A stretch of 64,000 nt of DNA from Paracoccus sp. S-4012. Lineage in GTDB: Bacteria; Pseudomonadota; Alphaproteobacteria; Rhodobacterales; Rhodobacteraceae. The stretch lies in the NCBI RefSeq assembly GCF_009674885.1, contig NZ_WKKA01000012.1, positions 28,403 to 92,402 on the forward strand. Direction: 5' to 3'. Numbering within the stretch: the stretch's first letter is position 1; every line of letters begins with the position of its first letter. Made by a program: the position numbers and the translations under genes. This document shows, one piece after another, positions 18,774 through 28,879 of the stretch. The notes beneath the pieces were generated by a model that was not told where the DNA came from, made no database searches, and was given only the letters and a program-made list of their open reading frames with translations.

Positions 18774-20162
18774 TCACCCCCGCAGCGCCGCGATCACTCG
18801 CGCCCAACTGCGCGCACCCTTGTGGAAGCTCTCCAGGTCGTATTTCTCGTTCGGGCTGTGGATGCGGTCATCGTCGCGGGCGAAGCCGATCAGCAGCGAG
18901 TCCATTCCCAGCACCTCCTGGAAGGCCCCGGCGATCGGGATCGAGCCGCCCGAGCCGACGAAGGCCGCCTCGCGGCCCCATTCCTCGGTCAGCGCCCCGC
19001 GCGCGAGGGCGAAGGCGGGGTCGGAGGTGTCCATGTGCCCGGCGGGCGAGCCGCCATGGGGGTGGAACTCGACCGTGCAATCGGCGGGCAGATGCTCGCG
19101 GATGCGGGCGCGGAAGGCGGCGCGGATGGCGTCGGGGGCCTGCTGGCCCGTGAGACGGAAGCTGACCTTGGCGCGGGCCTCGGCCGGCAGCACGGTCTTG
19201 AAGCCCTCGCCGGTGTATCCGCCCGAGAGCCCGTTGATCTCGAAGGTGGGCCGCGCCCACATCATCTCGAGCCCGGTCCGCCCGCGCTCGCCGACCGGAT
19301 GGTTCAGCCCGACCGCGCCGAGGAACTCTCCGGCATCGAAGCCGAGCGCGTCCCAGTCGGCGCGCAGCGCGTCCGGGATCTCCGGCACCGCGTCGTAGAA
19401 GCCCGGCAGCGTCACCCGCCCCTCTGCGTCCTTGATCGAGGCGAGGGCGTTCGCCAGCACCTGCAGCGGGTTCGCCGCCAGCCCGCCGAACATGCCAGAA
19501 TGCAGGTCGCGGTCGGCGGCACGGAGCACGATCTCCTCGCCAACGAGGCCGCGCAGCTGCGTCGTGATGGCCGGGCGGCCGTCCGAATGCAACGCGGTGT
19601 CGCAGATCGCGGCGAGGTCGAGGCTCAGCTCCTCGCGATGCGCCGCGAGAAAGGCGTCGAGCGAGGGCGAGCCCGATTCCTCCTCGCCCTCGAGCAGGAT
19701 CGAGACGCCCTCGGGCAGCGCGCCATGCACCTCGCGCCAGGCGCGGAAGGCCTCGACGAAGGTCATCAGCTGGCCCTTGTCGTCCGACGCGCCACGGCCG
19801 CGGATGACCCGACCCCGCGGCGTCTCCTCGACCTCGGGCTCGAAGGGCGGCCGGTCCCAGAGCGACAGAGGATCAACGGGTTGAACGTCATAATGGCCGT
19901 AGAACAGAACCCGGCGTCCGGCCCCGCGCGGGCCATGCGCGACCACCATCGGATGGCCGGGCGTCTCGACGAGGCGCGCCTCGAAACCGATCGAGGCGAG
20001 GTCCGCGACCAGCCACTCGGCGGCGCGGCGGCAGTCGCCCGCATGGGCCGGATCGGTCGAGATCGAGGGGATGCGGAGCAGCGCCTTGAGCCGCTCCAGG
20101 GCATCCGGCAACTGGTCGTCGAGCCGCTTCAGAACCTCGTCAAGCCTGGCGTCAGGGGTCAT
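18774..20162 (-). CDS. M20 family metallopeptidase (dipeptidase-like)
   Basis: Zinc-dependent amino- or dipeptidase of the M20/M25/M40 clan, 462 residues, probably cytosolic. Metal and catalytic motifs are in order: GHYDVQP (first His and Asp), RGASDDKGQ (bridging Asp), LEGEEESGSP (general base Glu and metal Glu), DTALHSDGRPA, and the distal His in DDDRIHSPNEKYDL. A dimerisation lid occupies roughly residues 200-380. Start ATG 20162 (MTPDARLDEVLKRLDDQLPD) is chosen; an ATG 19 codons upstream adds residues without homology. It shares a 160-base region with divergent hemA. The substrate is likely a small peptide but cannot be specified. Confidence 0.9.
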   Translation of the reverse strand: MTPDARLDEVLKRLDDQLPDALERLKALLRIPSISTDPAHAGDCRRAAEWLVADLASIGFEARLVETPGHPMVVAHGPRGAGRRVLFYGHYDVQPVDPLSLWDRPPFEPEVEETPRGRVIRGRGASDDKGQLMTFVEAFRAWREVHGALPEGVSILLEGEEESGSPSLDAFLAAHREELSLDLAAICDTALHSDGRPAITTQLRGLVGEEIVLRAADRDLHSGMFGGLAANPLQVLANALASIKDAEGRVTLPGFYDAVPEIPDALRADWDALGFDAGEFLGAVGLNHPVGERGRTGLEMMWARPTFEINGLSGGYTGEGFKTVLPAEARAKVSFRLTGQQAPDAIRAAFRARIREHLPADCTVEFHPHGGSPAGHMDTSDPAFALARGALTEEWGREAAFVGSGGSIPIAGAFQEVLGMDSLLIGFARDDDRIHSPNEKYDLESFHKGARSWARVIAALRG

Positions 20163-20249
20163 GTCCACTACTTTCCTGAGTGTTTTACTTGGGAAGAGAT
20201 CCGGCAAGTTCAGGCACATGCGACAACTTCGGCCTGTCCTTTCACGGTC

Positions 20250-20263
20250 TTGACCTCTATCAA
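20250..20263. promoter_or_regulatory. FNR/FnrL-type box upstream of hemA
   Basis: TTGACCTCTATCAA matches TTGAT-N4-ATCAA at 9 of 10 defined bases. It lies 60 bases before the hemA start. FnrL control of hemA under low oxygen is established in Rhodobacter sphaeroides; regulation here is inferred from the site. Confidence 0.6.
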
Positions 20264-20322
20264 GGCGTGGCTCACGTCATCAGAGAATGGTGACGGCGGC
20301 AATGCAGGCAAGGAGACCCAAG

Positions 20323-21552
20323 ATGGATTACAACGCCGCCCTGGACCTGGCCCTCGGACGCCTGCATGAGGAAGGCCGCTACCGCACCTTCATCGACATC
20401 GAGCGCCGCAAGGGCAAGTTCCCGCAGGCGGTGTGGAAGCGGCCCGACGGGACCGAGAAGGACATAACCGTCTGGTGTGGCAACGACTATCTCGGCATGG
20501 GCCAGCACCCGGCGGTCCTCGCTGCGATGCATGATGCGCTGGACGCGACAGGCGCCGGGTCGGGCGGGACGCGCAACATCTCGGGCACCACGGTCTATCA
20601 CAAGCGGCTCGAGCGCGAGCTGGCGGACCTGCACCGCAAGGAGGCGGCGCTGGTCTTCAGCAGCGCCTACATCGCCAACGACGCGACGCTTTCGACGCTG
20701 CACAAGCTGTTTCCGGGCCTCATCATCTATTCCGACGCGCTGAACCACGCCTCGATGATCGAGGGGATCAAGCGCAACGGCGGCGCCAAGCGCATCTTCC
20801 GCCACAACGACGTGGCCCATCTGCGCGAGTTGATGGGCGCGGACGACCCCGCCGCGCCGAAGCTGATCGCCTTCGAGTCGATCTATTCGATGGATGGCGA
20901 CTTCAGCCCCATCGAGGCGATCTGCGACCTCGCGGACGAGTTCGGAGCGCTGACCTATCTCGACGAGGTCCATGCCGTCGGCCTGTACGGCCCCCGCGGC
21001 GGCGGCGTGGCCGAGCGCGACGGGCTGACCGACCGCATCGACATCTTCAACGGCACGCTGGGCAAGGCCTTCGGCGTCTTCGGCGGCTACATCGCCGGTT
21101 CCGCCAAGATGTGCGACGCGATCCGCAGCTACGCGCCGGGCTTCATCTTCACGACCTCGCTGCCGCCTGCGGTGGCCGCGGGCGCGGCGGCCTCGATCGC
21201 CTTTCTCAAGACGGCCGAGGGCCAGCACCTGCGCGATGCGCAGCAACTCCACGCGCGCATCCTGAAGATGCGGCTCAAGGCGCTCGGCATGCCGATCATC
21301 GACCACGGCAGCCACATCGTGCCGGTCCATGTCGGCAACCCCGTCCACTGCAAGATGCTGTCGGACATGCTGCTCGACGAGTTCGGCATCTACGTCCAGC
21401 CGATCAACTTCCCCACCGTCCCCCGCGGGACCGAGCGGCTGCGCTTTACCCCCTCGCCGGTGCACGATCCCAAGCAGATCGACCACCTGGTGAAAGGCAT
21501 GGATGCGCTCTGGGCACGCTGCGCGCTCAATCGCTCGGTGGCTGTCGCCTGA
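20323..21552 (+). CDS. hemA: 5-aminolevulinate synthase
   Basis: PLP enzyme condensing glycine and succinyl-CoA to 5-aminolevulinate, the first step of tetrapyrrole synthesis by the Shemin (C4) route typical of alphaproteobacteria. The 409-residue product shows [13 protein letters not shown], the glycine-rich [24 protein letters not shown] (D214, H217 contacting the cofactor) and the PLP Schiff-base lysine K248 in [14 protein letters not shown]. The C-terminal [14 protein letters not shown] contacts substrate. ATG 20323 is preceded by AAGGAG at proper spacing; the ATG at 20287 is rejected. An FNR-like box upstream suggests oxygen control. The tetrapyrrole product would feed heme, the B12 needed by NrdJ, and bacteriochlorophyll if made. 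Confidence 0.97.
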   Translation: MDYNAALDLALGRLHEEGRYRTFIDIERRKGKFPQAVWKRPDGTEKDITVWCGNDYLGMGQHPAVLAAMHDALDATGAGSGGTRNISGTTVYHKRLERELADLHRKEAALVFSSAYIANDATLSTLHKLFPGLIIYSDALNHASMIEGIKRNGGAKRIFRHNDVAHLRELMGADDPAAPKLIAFESIYSMDGDFSPIEAICDLADEFGALTYLDEVHAVGLYGPRGGGVAERDGLTDRIDIFNGTLGKAFGVFGGYIAGSAKMCDAIRSYAPGFIFTTSLPPAVAAGAAASIAFLKTAEGQHLRDAQQLHARILKMRLKALGMPIIDHGSHIVPVHVGNPVHCKMLSDMLLDEFGIYVQPINFPTVPRGTERLRFTPSPVHDPKQIDHLVKGMDALWARCALNRSVAVA

Positions 21553-21637
21553 CACGCGAATGCGGGGTGCAGCCGCTCCCGCGGGTGTGATAATCTGTCC
21601 TTAACCAAAAAACGCCAAGGTCCGATTCGGAACCGGC

Positions 21638-22903
21638 ATGAGGGACAGAGGATTGAGCAGTCGCATGAACATGCGGGTAGACCCGGTGTTGGAGGGTGAG
21701 GTGCAGGCTGCGCCGGGATTCGACGATTTTGAACTGAGACTCGGCGACGTGATGCGGGGCGAGCGCGCGACGCTGGGCAAGAGCCTGCTGGACGTGCAGC
21801 GCGAGCTGCGGATTCGCGCCTCCTACATCGCCGCGATCGAGAACTGCGACATCTCCGCCTTCGAGACGCCGAGCTTCATTTCGGGCTATGTCCGCTCCTA
21901 CGCGCGCTATCTCGGCATGGACGCCGACTGGACCTTCCGCCGCTTCTGCGAGGAGGCGGGCTTCCAGCCGGTGCATGGCATGGCGCCGCAGGCCTCGGGG
22001 CCGAAGCCGCAGCGCCGGCCCGCGGACGTGGCCGAGGCGCTCGCTAATCCGCGCCCGACCTTCCTGCCGCAGCCGGAATCGATCTGGTCGCAGGTCGAGC
22101 CGCGCGCCATCGGCTCGCTGCTGGTCCTCGCGGTGCTGGTCGCGGGACTGGGCTATGGCGGCTGGTCGGTGCTGCGCGAGGTGCAGAAGGTCAATCTCAC
22201 GCCCGTGGACCGCGCGCCCGGCGTGATCGCTGCGCTCGACCCGGCGCAGGACGTGACGCTGGCCCCGCCCGATCCGGCGGCGGCCGAGCTTGCGGTGCAA
22301 TTGCCGCAGCCCGAGGCGCTCGACCGGGTCTACCGGCCGCAGGCGCTCGAGGTGCCGGTGCTGACCAAGCGCGACACGCCGATCGCCGCGATCGACCCCG
22401 GCCTGACCGTCTCGGTGGCGGCGGAATCCGGGGCCGCGGCCGATACGACCTCGCCCGAGGGGGGTGCGGTGATGACCGCGCTGAGCCAGGCGATGGCCGC
22501 CGGCCCGCAACTGCCCGACGCGGGCGAGGCGGTCCGCACGCTCGCCCCCGACGCGCCCGAGGTCGAACTGCTGGCCGTGCGCCCGGCCTGGGTGCGCGTG
22601 ACCTCGGGCGATGGCACCGTGATCCTCGAAAAGACCATGGATGCGGGCGAGCGTTTCGCGCTGCCGAAGCTCGAAGCCGCGCCGGTGCTGCGGACCGGGA
22701 ACTCCGGCGGGGTCTATTTCGACATCGCCGGGCGCACCTACGGCCCCGCTGCGCCGGGCGCGCAGGTGGTGAGCAATGTCGAGCTCTCGCCCGCGGCGCT
22801 GACCGCGAACTATGCCGCGGCCGACCTCGACGCCGACCCGGAGCTGGCTTCGATGATCGCGCTCGCTTCGGCCGCGCCGCTCGCGCCCGATCCCGCGGAC
22901 TGA
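21638..22903 (+). CDS. RodZ-like membrane protein with N-terminal HTH and C-terminal DUF4115
   Basis: Bitopic inner-membrane protein, 421 residues, of the RodZ type that links the MreB cytoskeleton to cell-wall synthesis. An N-terminal HTH_25 domain (about 32-100; LGDVMRGERATLGKSLLDVQ, SYIAAIENCDISAFE, SGYVRSYARYLGMD) would face the cytoplasm. A single transmembrane helix follows near 158-180 (IGSLLVLAVLVAGLGYGGW), then a Pro/Ala-rich periplasmic linker and a DUF4115-like beta domain (VELLAVRPAWVRVTSGDGTV). Start 21638 is the first ATG; ATG 21665 with GAGGA upstream is possible. It lies directly before ispG, the same neighbourhood as E. coli rodZ-ispG, which supports the call. Confidence 0.87.
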   Translation: MRDRGLSSRMNMRVDPVLEGEVQAAPGFDDFELRLGDVMRGERATLGKSLLDVQRELRIRASYIAAIENCDISAFETPSFISGYVRSYARYLGMDADWTFRRFCEEAGFQPVHGMAPQASGPKPQRRPADVAEALANPRPTFLPQPESIWSQVEPRAIGSLLVLAVLVAGLGYGGWSVLREVQKVNLTPVDRAPGVIAALDPAQDVTLAPPDPAAAELAVQLPQPEALDRVYRPQALEVPVLTKRDTPIAAIDPGLTVSVAAESGAAADTTSPEGGAVMTALSQAMAAGPQLPDAGEAVRTLAPDAPEVELLAVRPAWVRVTSGDGTVILEKTMDAGERFALPKLEAAPVLRTGNSGGVYFDIAGRTYGPAAPGAQVVSNVELSPAALTANYAAADLDADPELASMIALASAAPLAPDPAD

Positions 22904-22963
22904 CATAGACCTCGGGGACCCGCGCGCCTATGTAGGGCCTGCCCGAGGAAGCCGAGGTCCGCG

Positions 22964-24094
22964 ATGAGCCACAACCCGATCCGCCCCTGGCGCAACATCG
23001 AGCGTCGGCGCTCGCGCCAGATCATGGTCGGCAACGTCCCGGTCGGCGGCGACGCGCCGATCAGCGTGCAGACCATGACCAACACCGACGGCTCGGACGT
23101 GCGTGCGACGCTGGCGCAGGTCATCGCCGCGGCGGAGGCGGGCGCCGACATCGTCCGCATCTCGGCCCCCGACGAGGCGACCACGCGGGCCCTGCGCGAG
23201 GTCTGCCGCGAGAGCCCGGTGCCGATCGTGGCCGACATCCATTTCCACTACCGCCGCGCCATCGAGGCGGCCGAGGCCGGCGCCGCCTGCCTCAGGATCA
23301 ACCCCGGCAACATCGGCGACGCCCGCCGCGTCCGCGAGGTGGTGCAGGCCGCCAAGGACCACGGCTGCTCGATCCGCATCGGCGTGAACGCGGGCTCCTT
23401 GGAGCGGCACCTGCTGGAGAAATACGGCGAGCCTTGCCCGGATGCGATGGTCGAGAGCGGGCTCGACCATATCAAGCTGCTGCAGGACAACGACTTCCAC
23501 GAGTTCAAGATCAGCGTGAAGGCGAGCGACGTGTTCCTCGCCGCCGCCGCCTATCAGGCACTGGCCGAGGCAACCGATGCGCCGATCCACCTCGGCATCA
23601 CCGAGGCGGGGGGTCTGCGCGGCGGCACTGTCAAGTCGGCGCTCGGCATGGGCAACCTGCTCTGGGGCGGGATCGGCGACACGATCCGCGTGAGCCTGAG
23701 CGCCGATCCGGTCGAGGAGGTGAAGGTCGGCTTCGAGATCCTGAAGTCCCTTGGCCTCCGCACCCGCGGCGTCCAGATCATTTCCTGCCCCAGCTGCGCC
23801 CGGCAGGGTTTCGATGTCATCAAGACCGTCGAGGAACTCGAGCGGCGGCTCGAGCACATTAAGACGCCGATCAGCCTCTCGATCATCGGCTGCGTGGTGA
23901 ACGGGCCGGGCGAGGCGCTGATGACCGATCTCGGCTTCACCGGCGGCGGCGCCGGGTCGGGGATGGTCTACATGGCCGGACGGCAGAGCCACAAGCTCGG
24001 CAACGAGCGCATGATCGACCACATCGTCGAACTGGTCGAGCGCCGCGCGGAGGCGATCGAGGCCGCGCAGGCGCCCGTGGCCGCGGCGGAGTAG
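22964..24094 (+). CDS. ispG: 4-hydroxy-3-methylbut-2-en-1-yl diphosphate synthase
   Basis: Fe-S enzyme of the MEP isoprenoid pathway that reduces MEcPP to HMBPP with flavodoxin or ferredoxin electrons. The 376-residue product matches the short bacterial form. Visible features: [15 protein letters not shown] at the TIM-barrel entry, [18 protein letters not shown], and [11 protein letters not shown]. The [4Fe-4S] ligands are C275 and C278 in SCPSCARQ and C310 in GCVVNGPGE, with the conserved Glu317 completing the cluster. It follows the RodZ-like gene by 60 bases on the same strand and is likely co-transcribed with it. Confidence 0.97.
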   Translation: MSHNPIRPWRNIERRRSRQIMVGNVPVGGDAPISVQTMTNTDGSDVRATLAQVIAAAEAGADIVRISAPDEATTRALREVCRESPVPIVADIHFHYRRAIEAAEAGAACLRINPGNIGDARRVREVVQAAKDHGCSIRIGVNAGSLERHLLEKYGEPCPDAMVESGLDHIKLLQDNDFHEFKISVKASDVFLAAAAYQALAEATDAPIHLGITEAGGLRGGTVKSALGMGNLLWGGIGDTIRVSLSADPVEEVKVGFEILKSLGLRTRGVQIISCPSCARQGFDVIKTVEELERRLEHIKTPISLSIIGCVVNGPGEALMTDLGFTGGGAGSGMVYMAGRQSHKLGNERMIDHIVELVERRAEAIEAAQAPVAAAE

Positions 24095-24099
24095 GGGCC

Positions 24100-24855
24100 T
24101 CAGCCCCCCGCCGCCTCGCGCACCGCATCCACCACCGTGGCGAGGCCCTGCGGCGGCACGCCGCGGATCATCTCGTCGCCGATGATGAAGGTCGGCGTCC
24201 CGGCGATCCGCAGCGCTTGGGCGAGCGCGCGGTTCGCCTCGATCACGGCCGTGACTTCATCCGCGTCCATCCGCGCGAGGATCGCCGCGCGGTCCAGCCC
24301 GAGATCGTCCGCGATGCCCCCGAGGCTGTCGTCGTTCATCGGCCCCTGCAGCGCGATCAGCCGCTCATGCGCCTGCTGGTAGGCGTCATCGCCCGCCACC
24401 TGCTTGACGGCGATGGCGAAGCGCGAGGCGGCCTCGCTCTCCGGCCCAAGGATCGGGAACTCCTTCACGATCAGCCGCACGTCGTCATCGGTCGCGATCA
24501 GGTCGGCGACCTGCGGTTGCACCTGCCGGCAGTAGCCGCAGCGATAGTCCATGAACTCGACCACGGTCAGCGACCCGTCGGGATTGCCACCGACCCAGGA
24601 GTGGCCGTCGGCGGTCAGCGCATCGCGGTGAATCGCGACCAATTCGCGGTCGCCCGCGGCCTCCGCCGCGGCCTGCCGGTGTTCGAGTATGGTGAAGGAT
24701 TCGACCAGAACCTCCGGATTTTTCAGAATATATTCACGCACTGCCTCGCCGAAAGCGGCCTTCTCGGCCTCCGTCATGGCAGACGGATCGAAGGCGGCGG
24801 CGGGCGCGGCGAGGGCGCCCGACAGGGCGAGCGCGGCAAGGAGGGTGCGGGTCAT
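24100..24855 (-). CDS. DsbA-family periplasmic thiol oxidoreductase
   Basis: Secreted thioredoxin-fold protein, 251 residues. A signal peptide (MTRTLLAALALSGALAAPAAA, about residues 1-21) is followed by a helical N-terminal extension rich in Glu/Lys/Ala (about 28-80) and then the DsbA domain. The active site is C106-G-Y-C109 in DYRCGYCRQ, with a cis-proline loop RIAGTPTFIIGD. The N-terminal helix resembles the trimerisation stalk of Com1/ScsC-type isomerases, so isomerase rather than oxidase function is possible. Start ATG 24855 has AAGGA upstream; the much longer frame upstream is antisense to the amidase gene. It is tail-to-tail with ispG and divergent from the amidase. Confidence 0.9.
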   Translation of the reverse strand: MTRTLLAALALSGALAAPAAAFDPSAMTEAEKAAFGEAVREYILKNPEVLVESFTILEHRQAAAEAAGDRELVAIHRDALTADGHSWVGGNPDGSLTVVEFMDYRCGYCRQVQPQVADLIATDDDVRLIVKEFPILGPESEAASRFAIAVKQVAGDDAYQQAHERLIALQGPMNDDSLGGIADDLGLDRAAILARMDADEVTAVIEANRALAQALRIAGTPTFIIGDEMIRGVPPQGLATVVDAVREAAGG

Positions 24856-24976
24856 GAGGGGCGTCCTTTCAGGGTCGCGCGAAACAGTGGGGCCTTGCAG
24901 GCTTGATGACAAGGCGCGCGCTTGACCGTGGCGAACACGCTTGTGATAGCGGCGCCTCGGACAAGGGGGCGGATGG

Positions 24977-26209
24977 ATGCAGGCAGGTGCGACGATCCGG
25001 GCGGCGATGCTGGCGCTGCTGGTCCTGCTGTGCGCGGCGCCGCTGGCGGCAGCGGAAGCGCCGCGGCTGGATCTGGCGGCCTCCTCGCTCGCGGCCGAGG
25101 GCAAGGACCGGGGCGAGCCTCGGCCGCTCGCGCTGACCCTCGTGCCGGGCGGGGCGGTGCCGTACCGCGCCATGCTGCTCGACGGGCCGCCGCGGCTGGT
25201 CCTCGACCTGCAGGGCGTCGGCCTCTCCGCCGCTGAGCCGACGGCGCTGCCGGGAGCGGCGCTCGTGCCGGCGATCCGCTGGGGGGCGATCGCGGGCGAC
25301 CGCGTGCGGATCGTGCTGGAGCTGCCCTCGCCGATGGCCATCGATCGCGCCGTCCTGACAGGCACCGGCCCCGCCGCACGGCTCTCGCTGCGGCTCGTGC
25401 CCGTCGCGCCCGAGGACTTCGCCCCCGAGGCGCGGGGCGATGCGTTGCCGCTGCTGTTCGATCTGCCCGATCCCGCGCCCCTGCCGCCCGCCATAGCGCG
25501 CGCGCCGGGAGCTCTGCGCGTCACGCTCGACCCCGGCCACGGCGGCTTCGACCCCGGCGCCGTGGCGGGCGGCATCACTGAGGCCGCGCTGATGCTGACC
25601 GTGGCGAACGAGATCGCCGCCGCCCTGCGCGCCAAGGGCGTCGAGGTCACGCTCACCCGCGACGGTGACCGTTTCGTGCCGCTCGAGCGGCGCATGACCG
25701 TCGCGCGCTCCGCCCATGCCGACCTGCTCATCTCGCTCCACGCCGACGTGCTGCCCGAGGGCGAGGCGGCGGGGGCGGCGGTGTTTCTCTGGGACCCGGA
25801 GGGCGACGACCGCGCGGCGGCGGAACTGGCGCTGCGTCACGACCGCGACGACCTGCTGGCCGGGCTCGACCTTGCCGGGGCCGATGACGAGGTCGCGGCG
25901 ACGCTGATGGACATCGCCCGGCTCGACACCCAGCCGCGATCCGAGAACATCTCCAAGTTCCTGCTCAGCGAGTTCGCCCTCGGCCGCATCGCGATCCGCA
26001 ACCGGCCCGTGAAGGGCGCGGCATTCAGCGTGCTGAAATCGCCCGACATCCCCTCGGTTCTGGTGGAGACCGGCTTTCTCAGCGACGCGGGCGACCGCGC
26101 GAACCTGCTCGACCCGCAATGGCGCGCGGGCCTCGCCGGGGCGGTTGCGCGCGCCGTGGTCGCCTGGGCCGAGGACGACGCCGCCCGGGCGCCGCTGCTG
26201 CGCCGCTGA
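24977..26209 (+). CDS. N-acetylmuramoyl-L-alanine amidase (AMIN plus Amidase_3), AmiC-like
   Basis: Periplasmic zinc amidase that removes stem peptides from peptidoglycan, used in daughter-cell separation. The 410-residue product has a signal peptide (about 1-26, ending LAAAEA), an AMIN domain (about 30-150) that targets septal murein, and an Amidase_3 catalytic domain from about residue 176. Zinc ligands are visible: His in LDPGHGGFDPGA, Glu in ITEAALML, and His in LLISLHADV; the catalytic Glu is in SVLVETGFLSD. The insert between the second His and catalytic Glu, containing DIARLDTQPRSENIS, corresponds to the regulatory helix of AmiB/AmiC, implying activation by an EnvC-like partner. It is followed by mrcA, a logical cell-wall pair. 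Confidence 0.94.
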   Translation: MQAGATIRAAMLALLVLLCAAPLAAAEAPRLDLAASSLAAEGKDRGEPRPLALTLVPGGAVPYRAMLLDGPPRLVLDLQGVGLSAAEPTALPGAALVPAIRWGAIAGDRVRIVLELPSPMAIDRAVLTGTGPAARLSLRLVPVAPEDFAPEARGDALPLLFDLPDPAPLPPAIARAPGALRVTLDPGHGGFDPGAVAGGITEAALMLTVANEIAAALRAKGVEVTLTRDGDRFVPLERRMTVARSAHADLLISLHADVLPEGEAAGAAVFLWDPEGDDRAAAELALRHDRDDLLAGLDLAGADDEVAATLMDIARLDTQPRSENISKFLLSEFALGRIAIRNRPVKGAAFSVLKSPDIPSVLVETGFLSDAGDRANLLDPQWRAGLAGAVARAVVAWAEDDAARAPLLRR

Positions 26210-26221
26210 CCGAAGCTTGTT

Positions 26222-26250
26222 TTGACCTGAGGGGCGGCCGCGTCTATAGC
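26222..26250 (+). promoter_or_regulatory. Candidate sigma-70 promoter of the PBP1A gene
   Basis: TTGACC and TATAGC separated by 17 bases. Transcription would start near 26257, giving a short leader of about 22 bases before the TTG start. Confidence 0.6.
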
Positions 26251-26278
26251 GGCCCCCATTCCTCCGGGGACCGGTCGT

Positions 26279-28831
26279 TTGCTTCGTTTCGTGCTTTCCT
26301 TCCTCGGTGGCGTCTTCTCGTGGTTCGTCACCGCGCTCGCCTTCATCGTGCTGACCGTCGGCGGCGTCTTCTGGATGTATTCGCGCGACCTGCCGAGCCA
26401 CGAGCAACTCGCCAGCTACAGTCCCAAGACCATCAGCCGCATCTACGACGGCGACGGCCACCTGATGGACGAGTTCGCCGAGGAGCGGCGCGTCTTCCAG
26501 TCCAGCGACGAGATGCCCGACCTGGTGAAACAGGCCTTCATCTCGGCCGAGGACAAGAACTTCTACGTCCACCGCGGCTATGACCCGCGCGGCATGGTCG
26601 GCGCGGCGCTGCAGGCGGCGCGCGGGGGCGCGGTGCGGGGGGCGTCGACCATCACCCAGCAGGTGATGAAGAACTTCCTGCTCAGCTCCGACCGCACGGT
26701 CGAGCGCAAGGTGAAGGAGTTGATCCTCGCCAGCCGACTCGAGCAGACGCTGACCAAGGACCAGATCCTCGAGCTTTACCTCAACGAGATCTTCCTCGGG
26801 CAGAACAGCTTCGGGGTCGCCGCCGCCTCGCAGACCTATTTCAACAAGACGTTGGACCAGCTCGCCCCGCATGAGGCGGCGATGCTGGCGGCGATGCCGC
26901 AGGCGCCCTCGCGCTCCACCGTCCGCGACAAGGAGCGCATCACCGAGCGGCGCAACTACGTCCTGCGCGAGATGATGCAGAACGGCTACATCACGCGCGA
27001 GACCTATGAGGCCGAGGCGCAGCTGCCGCTGAGGACCGTGCAGAACGGCGATTTTCCCTCCTTCCGCGAGGGCCTGCCGCCCCGCGACTATTTCACCGAC
27101 GAGATCCGCCGCCAGCTTTCGGCGCAGTTCGGGCAGGAGGAGTTCTTCGGCGGCGGCCTGCAGATCCGCGCCACCGTGGAGCCGGAGTTGCAGGCCATCG
27201 CCGCCGAGGCGCTGCGCGAGGCGCTCGAGCAATATGACCGGGGCCTCGGCGTCTGGCGCGGGACGGGCGAGAGCCTCGCCCCCGAGGCGTTGGCCAACGA
27301 GGCCGCGTGGCGCGAGGCGCTGCGCGACGCCGAAGTGCCGCGCGACATTCCTGGCTGGCACGCAGCCGTGGTGCTGTTGCTCGGCGACAACGACGCCCGC
27401 ATCGGCATCGAGGGGATCGAAGAGGACGAGGACGGCCACTGGATCCCGGCCCGCGACGTGGAATGGGCGCGCAAGCGCGGGCCGGACGGGCGGCTGGGAC
27501 CACGGGCGCAGCGGGCCTCGGACCTGCTGGAGGTGGGCGACGTGGTGCTGGTCCGCGCCATGACCAGCGACGAGGACGGCAGCTTCATCCGCTGGACGCT
27601 GAGGCAGGTGCCGGCGGTGCAGGGCGGCTTCATGGCGATGGACGTCGAGACCGGCCGCGTCTACGCCATGCAGGGCGGCTTCAGCTACCAGTCCTCGGTC
27701 TTCAACCGCGCCACGCAGGCGCAGCGCCAGCCCGGCTCGTCCTTTAAGCCCTTCGTCTATGCCGCGGCCCTCGACAGCGGCTTCACGCCCGCGACGATCG
27801 TCGAGGACTCGCCCATCGTTCTGAACACGCCGCAGGGCCTCTGGGAGCCGAAGAACGCGGGCGGCGGTTTCTACGGGCCGACTACGCTCCGCACCGGGAT
27901 CGAGCAGTCGCGCAACCTGATGACCATTCGCGTGGCGCAGGACATCGGCATGGACACGGTCGGCCGCTACGCCGAGAAGTTCGGCGTCTACGACCACCTC
28001 GGGCCGTATCTCGCGAACTCCCTCGGGGCGCAGGAGACGACGCTCTACAAGATGGTGGCCGCCTACGCGATGTTCGCCAATGGCGGCGAGCGGGTGGAGC
28101 CGACGCTGGTGGACCGGGTGCAGGACCGCCGCGGCCGCACGATCTACCGCCACGACCAGCGGGTCTGCGAGACCTGTGACCAGCCGGCGCTGCCCGCGGG
28201 CCTCGCCCCCGCGATCACGGCAGACCGCGAGCGGGTGATGGACGCGGTGACGGCCTACCAGCTGACCTCGATGCTGGAGGGCGCGGTGCAGCGCGGCTCG
28301 GGGCGCGGGGTCAGCCTGCCGGTGCCGGTGGCGGGCAAGACCGGGACCACGAACGACGCCAAGGACGTGTGGTTCATCGGCTATACCTCGAACATGGTCG
28401 CGGGCTGTTATCTCGGCTACGACCAGCCGCGCTCGCTCGGCCAGAACGCCTATGGCGGGACGCTCTGTGTGCCGGTTTTCAACGCCTTCATGCAGAAGGC
28501 GGTGGAGAAATTCGGCGGCACGAGGTTCAAGGTGCCCGAGGGCGGGCATTTCGTGAAGATCGACCGCCACACCGGCGCGCGCCTGTCCGCCGATGCCTCG
28601 GGTCCGAACGTCATCAGCGAGTTCTTCCGCGACGGTGCGTCGAGCGAGATCCGCCTCGTGACCGGCGGCTTCCAGGGCGACCCGAACGCGCCGCGCGCCT
28701 GGGACGCCCTGCCGCTGGAAGCCACGCCCGCGTCGGGCGGCGGGCAGGCGGTGACGACGTCGACCGGGCAGCGGCGGGTGATCCCGAAGCAGGCGGATTT
28801 CGGGACGCTCTCGGGCGGCGGGCTCTACTGA
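26279..28831 (+). CDS. mrcA: Penicillin-binding protein 1A, bifunctional transglycosylase/transpeptidase
   Basis: Class A PBP that polymerises and cross-links peptidoglycan, 850 residues. A transmembrane anchor lies at about 9-32. The GT51 glycosyltransferase domain follows, with catalytic Glu in ISAEDKNFYVHRGYD and STITQQVMKNFLLS. An OB-like/linker insert spans about 290-440. The transpeptidase domain has SxxK in RQPGSSFKPFVYA, SRN in IEQSRNLMT and KTGTTNDAKD. The start codon is TTG at 26279 (read as Met), set by the promoter and the transmembrane segment immediately after. The C-terminal tail is short and polar. It is downstream of the amidase but with its own likely promoter. Confidence 0.96.
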   Translation: MLRFVLSFLGGVFSWFVTALAFIVLTVGGVFWMYSRDLPSHEQLASYSPKTISRIYDGDGHLMDEFAEERRVFQSSDEMPDLVKQAFISAEDKNFYVHRGYDPRGMVGAALQAARGGAVRGASTITQQVMKNFLLSSDRTVERKVKELILASRLEQTLTKDQILELYLNEIFLGQNSFGVAAASQTYFNKTLDQLAPHEAAMLAAMPQAPSRSTVRDKERITERRNYVLREMMQNGYITRETYEAEAQLPLRTVQNGDFPSFREGLPPRDYFTDEIRRQLSAQFGQEEFFGGGLQIRATVEPELQAIAAEALREALEQYDRGLGVWRGTGESLAPEALANEAAWREALRDAEVPRDIPGWHAAVVLLLGDNDARIGIEGIEEDEDGHWIPARDVEWARKRGPDGRLGPRAQRASDLLEVGDVVLVRAMTSDEDGSFIRWTLRQVPAVQGGFMAMDVETGRVYAMQGGFSYQSSVFNRATQAQRQPGSSFKPFVYAAALDSGFTPATIVEDSPIVLNTPQGLWEPKNAGGGFYGPTTLRTGIEQSRNLMTIRVAQDIGMDTVGRYAEKFGVYDHLGPYLANSLGAQETTLYKMVAAYAMFANGGERVEPTLVDRVQDRRGRTIYRHDQRVCETCDQPALPAGLAPAITADRERVMDAVTAYQLTSMLEGAVQRGSGRGVSLPVPVAGKTGTTNDAKDVWFIGYTSNMVAGCYLGYDQPRSLGQNAYGGTLCVPVFNAFMQKAVEKFGGTRFKVPEGGHFVKIDRHTGARLSADASGPNVISEFFRDGASSEIRLVTGGFQGDPNAPRAWDALPLEATPASGGGQAVTTSTGQRRVIPKQADFGTLSGGGLY

Positions 28832-28879
28832 CCGACAGCTGCAGAGCCGAGACTGGCCTGACGCCGCCGCTACCTCCCG

